A stretch of DNA of 6,828 nt from an uncultured Marinilabiliales bacterium (GTDB taxonomy: Bacteria; Bacteroidota; Bacteroidia; Bacteroidales; BM520): the NCBI GenBank assembly GCA_937877575.1, contig CALFIZ010000082.1, positions 1 to 6,828 on the forward strand, in the 5' to 3' direction. Below, in pieces: positions 4,883 to 6,828 of this stretch (the first letter of the stretch is position 1; each line of letters begins with the position of its first letter). The notes under the pieces were generated by a model. That model was not told the DNA's origin. It worked only from the letters and a program-made list of their open reading frames with translations, and did not search any database. Both the position numbers and the translations under genes were made by a program.

Positions 4883-6655
4883 TTATTCAAACATCTTTGC
4901 TATTACATCATTATATCTTTCGGTGACGACCTTTCTCTTGACTTTCAGAGTAGGTGTCAGAATGCCGTTTTGGATATTCCATTCATCAGCAATCAAAGTG
5001 AATTTCTTAATTTTCTCAGTGTTGCCGAAGAGTGCGTTGTATTTTTCAATTTCCAACCAGTAACGTGCTGTGACTGCCTTGTTTGTGATAATATCCTTAG
5101 GATTGGTATATTCGATTGCATGACGGCGGCACCATTCCTTAAGAAATTCAAAATCAGGTACTACCAAAGCTCCAGGGAATTTCTGGCCTTCTCCCACCAC
5201 GAGAAAGTATTCAAAAAATCTCGATTCGGAAAATTTAACCTCCATGACATCCGGATTGACGTACTTTCCATTAGAAGTCTTGAACAGACTCTTCAGGCGG
5301 CCAAGAATAATGACTTGACCTCTTTCATTGATTTTCCCGAGGTCTCCTGTATGAAACCATCCGTCTTTGTCAATGACCTCACGGGTAAGCTCCTCATTTT
5401 TATAATACCCCATCATAACGTTGTGACCTCGGCAGCAAAGTTCCTGAGTGTCAGGGTCTATTCTGACCTCAACGCCTTTAAGCGGAAATCCCACAGTACC
5501 TGCCTCACATCCATATTTGTCACGGCAGGCAACTGCAATAATAGGCGATGTCTCTGTCAGGCCATAACCTTCAAACACAGGGATTCCGACAGCCGTGAAG
5601 AATGATACAAGTTGTTTCTGAATACTTGCCGCACCGGAGCCAATGATATCAAAATGTCCGCCGATATTTTTTCTTATCTGAGAATAAACAAGTTTGTCTG
5701 CAATCTTGATTTTGAAATTGTAGAAGGCCGAGCGATCGGAATCAACCATTTTATAGCGTTTCCCGAGATTGACTGCCCAAAAGAATATCATTTTTTTCAC
5801 ACCTTTGAGCTTTGAACCCGATGCAATGATCTTTTCATAGATTTTTTCAAGAAGACGTGGAACAACAGTCATAAATGTAGGGTTCACCTCCTTAATATCC
5901 TGGGCGATAGTGGCGAAGCTTTGTGCATAATAGACTGACATGCCGAGATACTGATAAAGATAGACAGCCATTCTTTCGTAAGCGTGTGACAGCGGAAGGA
6001 AGCTGTATGCGGTATCGGACCATTTTGAAAATATATGTCTCACACTTTCAATCTGACTAAGGAAATTGGCATGTGAAAGCATTACGCCCTTAGGCGTCCC
6101 GGTAGTTCCCGAAGTGTAAATAATGGTAGCCAAGTCCTCATATTTCACAGCGTCCTTGCGCTTATTTAGCGTATCAGGATCTGCATTATCCTCACCAAAC
6201 CGGACAAGTTTTGCAAAACTTTCATAATTATCCTTTTCAGTAAAAGTATAAATATGTTCCAGATGTTCCGCTTTAGAGCCGATATGTTCGAAAACCCTCA
6301 GGACACTGCTTCCGTCTATGAATGCAATCCTTGCCTCGCAATGATTCAAAATATACACATAATCATTTTCGGTTACAGTAGGATAAATAGGTACCGGCAC
6401 GGCACCGACCTGCATTACAGCCATATCGACCATATTCCATTGCGGACAGTTGCCCGACACTATAGCCACCTTGTCACCTGGCATTATACCTAATTTAATT
6501 AATGCATAACTGACGTTGTTTATTATTTGGATATATTCTGCCGGACTGTATTTCACCCACTGTCCGTTTTGTCGTCCTGCAAAAGCAACTTCCCTTTGGG
6601 GATAATAGTTTGCGTATCTGTTCAGGATATCGAATAGTCTTTTTTCTTCCATCAT
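4883..6655 (-). CDS. Long-chain acyl-CoA synthetase (AMP-forming fatty acid-CoA ligase)
   Basis: Member of the ANL adenylating superfamily. It activates a fatty acid with ATP to acyl-AMP and transfers it to coenzyme A, probably as a peripheral inner-membrane enzyme handling exogenous or recycled fatty acids. The product has 590 residues; ATG at 6655 is followed directly by a second ATG at 6652, and the two cannot be told apart. Visible motifs: P-loop YTSGTTGTPKGV (180-191), LPLSHAYER (220-228), EGYGLTETSP (362-371), GWFHTGD (432-438), hinge region GRLKSLFKTSNGKYVNP (452-468) and the C-terminal LTPTLKVKRK (566-575), in which K571 aligns with the catalytic Lys of the adenylation step. The insert between about 270 and 330 (KGVKKMIFFWAVNLGKRY) is typical of long-chain, FadD15-like enzymes. 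Length and motifs suggest an intact enzyme. Chain-length preference cannot be read from sequence. Confidence 0.94.
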   Translation of the reverse strand: MMEEKRLFDILNRYANYYPQREVAFAGRQNGQWVKYSPAEYIQIINNVSYALIKLGIMPGDKVAIVSGNCPQWNMVDMAVMQVGAVPVPIYPTVTENDYVYILNHCEARIAFIDGSSVLRVFEHIGSKAEHLEHIYTFTEKDNYESFAKLVRFGEDNADPDTLNKRKDAVKYEDLATIIYTSGTTGTPKGVMLSHANFLSQIESVRHIFSKWSDTAYSFLPLSHAYERMAVYLYQYLGMSVYYAQSFATIAQDIKEVNPTFMTVVPRLLEKIYEKIIASGSKLKGVKKMIFFWAVNLGKRYKMVDSDRSAFYNFKIKIADKLVYSQIRKNIGGHFDIIGSGAASIQKQLVSFFTAVGIPVFEGYGLTETSPIIAVACRDKYGCEAGTVGFPLKGVEVRIDPDTQELCCRGHNVMMGYYKNEELTREVIDKDGWFHTGDLGKINERGQVIILGRLKSLFKTSNGKYVNPDVMEVKFSESRFFEYFLVVGEGQKFPGALVVPDFEFLKEWCRRHAIEYTNPKDIITNKAVTARYWLEIEKYNALFGNTEKIKKFTLIADEWNIQNGILTPTLKVKRKVVTERYNDVIAKMFE

Positions 6656-6696
6656 GATTTTTTAAAAATTTATTTGTCCAATCAATTCAATTTTTG

Positions 6697-6704
6697 CAAA
6701 AATC
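6697..6704 (-). promoter_or_regulatory. Weak candidate -7 element upstream of the acyl-CoA synthetase
   Basis: Minus-strand GATTTTTG followed by C differs from TAnnTTTG only in the first base. It would place the transcript start near 6690 and a leader of about 35 nt. No better match occurs between the start codon and the inverted repeat at 6725. No -33 box was recognised. Confidence 0.3.
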
Positions 6705-6724
6705 ACAAATCGAGACGTAATCAA

Positions 6725-6803
6725 TGTCCCAAAAAGGCTCGAAATAGTCCGAAATATTTATTTAGGAAGTCCGACTTTCGAATTTCAGACCGTTTTTGGG
6801 ACA
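6725..6803. repeat. Imperfect inverted repeat with TGTCCCAAAAA ends, adjoining the adapter
   Basis: TGTCCCAAAAA (6725-6735) is matched in reverse complement by TTTTTGGGACA (6793-6803), 11 bp perfect. The last base of the right arm is also the first base of the adapter, so 10 bp are certainly genomic. Inside, the arms continue imperfectly: GGCTCGAAAT on the left against GGTCTGAAAT on the reverse complement of the right, with one base of offset. The 7-mer AGTCCGA occurs twice in direct orientation (6746-6752, 6768-6774). The unit is about 79 bp, has no coding capacity, and could be a MITE-like element, paired insertion sequence ends, a repeated intergenic palindrome or a library foldback artefact. 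No target-site duplication can be tested because the right flank is missing. Confidence 0.55.
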
Positions 6804-6828
6804 GATCGGAAGAGCACACGTCTGAACT
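6803..6828 (+). other. Illumina TruSeq adapter sequence (contamination, not genomic)
   Basis: The final 26 bases start AGATCGGAAGAGC and continue with CACACGTCTGAACT, identical to the start of the standard Illumina TruSeq read 1 3' adapter as I know it. A 26-base exact match at the very end of a contig is not chance. Base 6803 may be the A-tail or genomic. The contig should be trimmed from 6803. Confidence 0.97.

Noticed and set aside
4970..5605. Plus-strand open frame of 211 codons
   Set aside because: It lies wholly inside the acyl-CoA synthetase gene on the opposite strand, whose motifs are unmistakable; the antisense product has no signal or domain.

Overview
The window reads as an end-of-contig fragment of a Bacteroidota chromosome, most likely order Bacteroidales. 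The evidence is the repeated promoter signature TAnnTTTG (usually followed by C) 10-50 bp upstream of start codons, the lack of Shine-Dalgarno sequences, AT-rich intergenic gaps, short lipoprotein signal peptides ending in Ser-Cys, and the Bacteroidales style of the proteins. No finer placement can be defended from the sequence alone.

Layout, left to right. Positions 1-609 (-) hold the first 203 codons of threonyl-tRNA synthetase (thrS), running off the left edge. A 118-bp divergent promoter region follows, then a small secreted lipoprotein of unknown function at 728-1228 (+). Its last 18 bp overlap, tail to tail, the end of ftsY (1211-2503, -), the signal recognition particle receptor. A 127-bp divergent promoter region separates ftsY from rimO (2631-3980, +), the methylthiotransferase of ribosomal protein S12. 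Only 5 bp after rimO, on the other strand, ends a second lipoprotein of unknown function (3986-4849, -). It lies 33 bp downstream of a long-chain acyl-CoA synthetase (4883-6655, -). The last 173 bp hold the upstream region of that gene, an imperfect inverted repeat (6725-6803) and, from 6803 to 6828, Illumina TruSeq adapter sequence, which is not genomic DNA.

Functionally this is mostly housekeeping: tRNA charging (ThrRS), membrane protein targeting (FtsY), ribosome modification (RimO) and fatty acid activation. Two Bacteroidales-type lipoproteins are the uncharacterised part. The three large minus-strand genes are not one operon, because plus-strand genes lie between them; only the acyl-CoA synthetase and the second lipoprotein could share a transcript. 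Two reading frames can be extended upstream to a TTG codon (2530 and 4870), but each TTG lies inside a promoter -7 element, so the downstream ATG starts are used here.

I found no CRISPR array, tRNA, rRNA, phage gene, toxin-antitoxin pair or defence system, and no convincing undescribed system. The points most worth a second look are the adapter, the inverted repeat that stops exactly at it, the two different heptad arrays in the FtsY N-terminal region, and a three-times repeated ACTATCT motif between thrS and the first lipoprotein gene.
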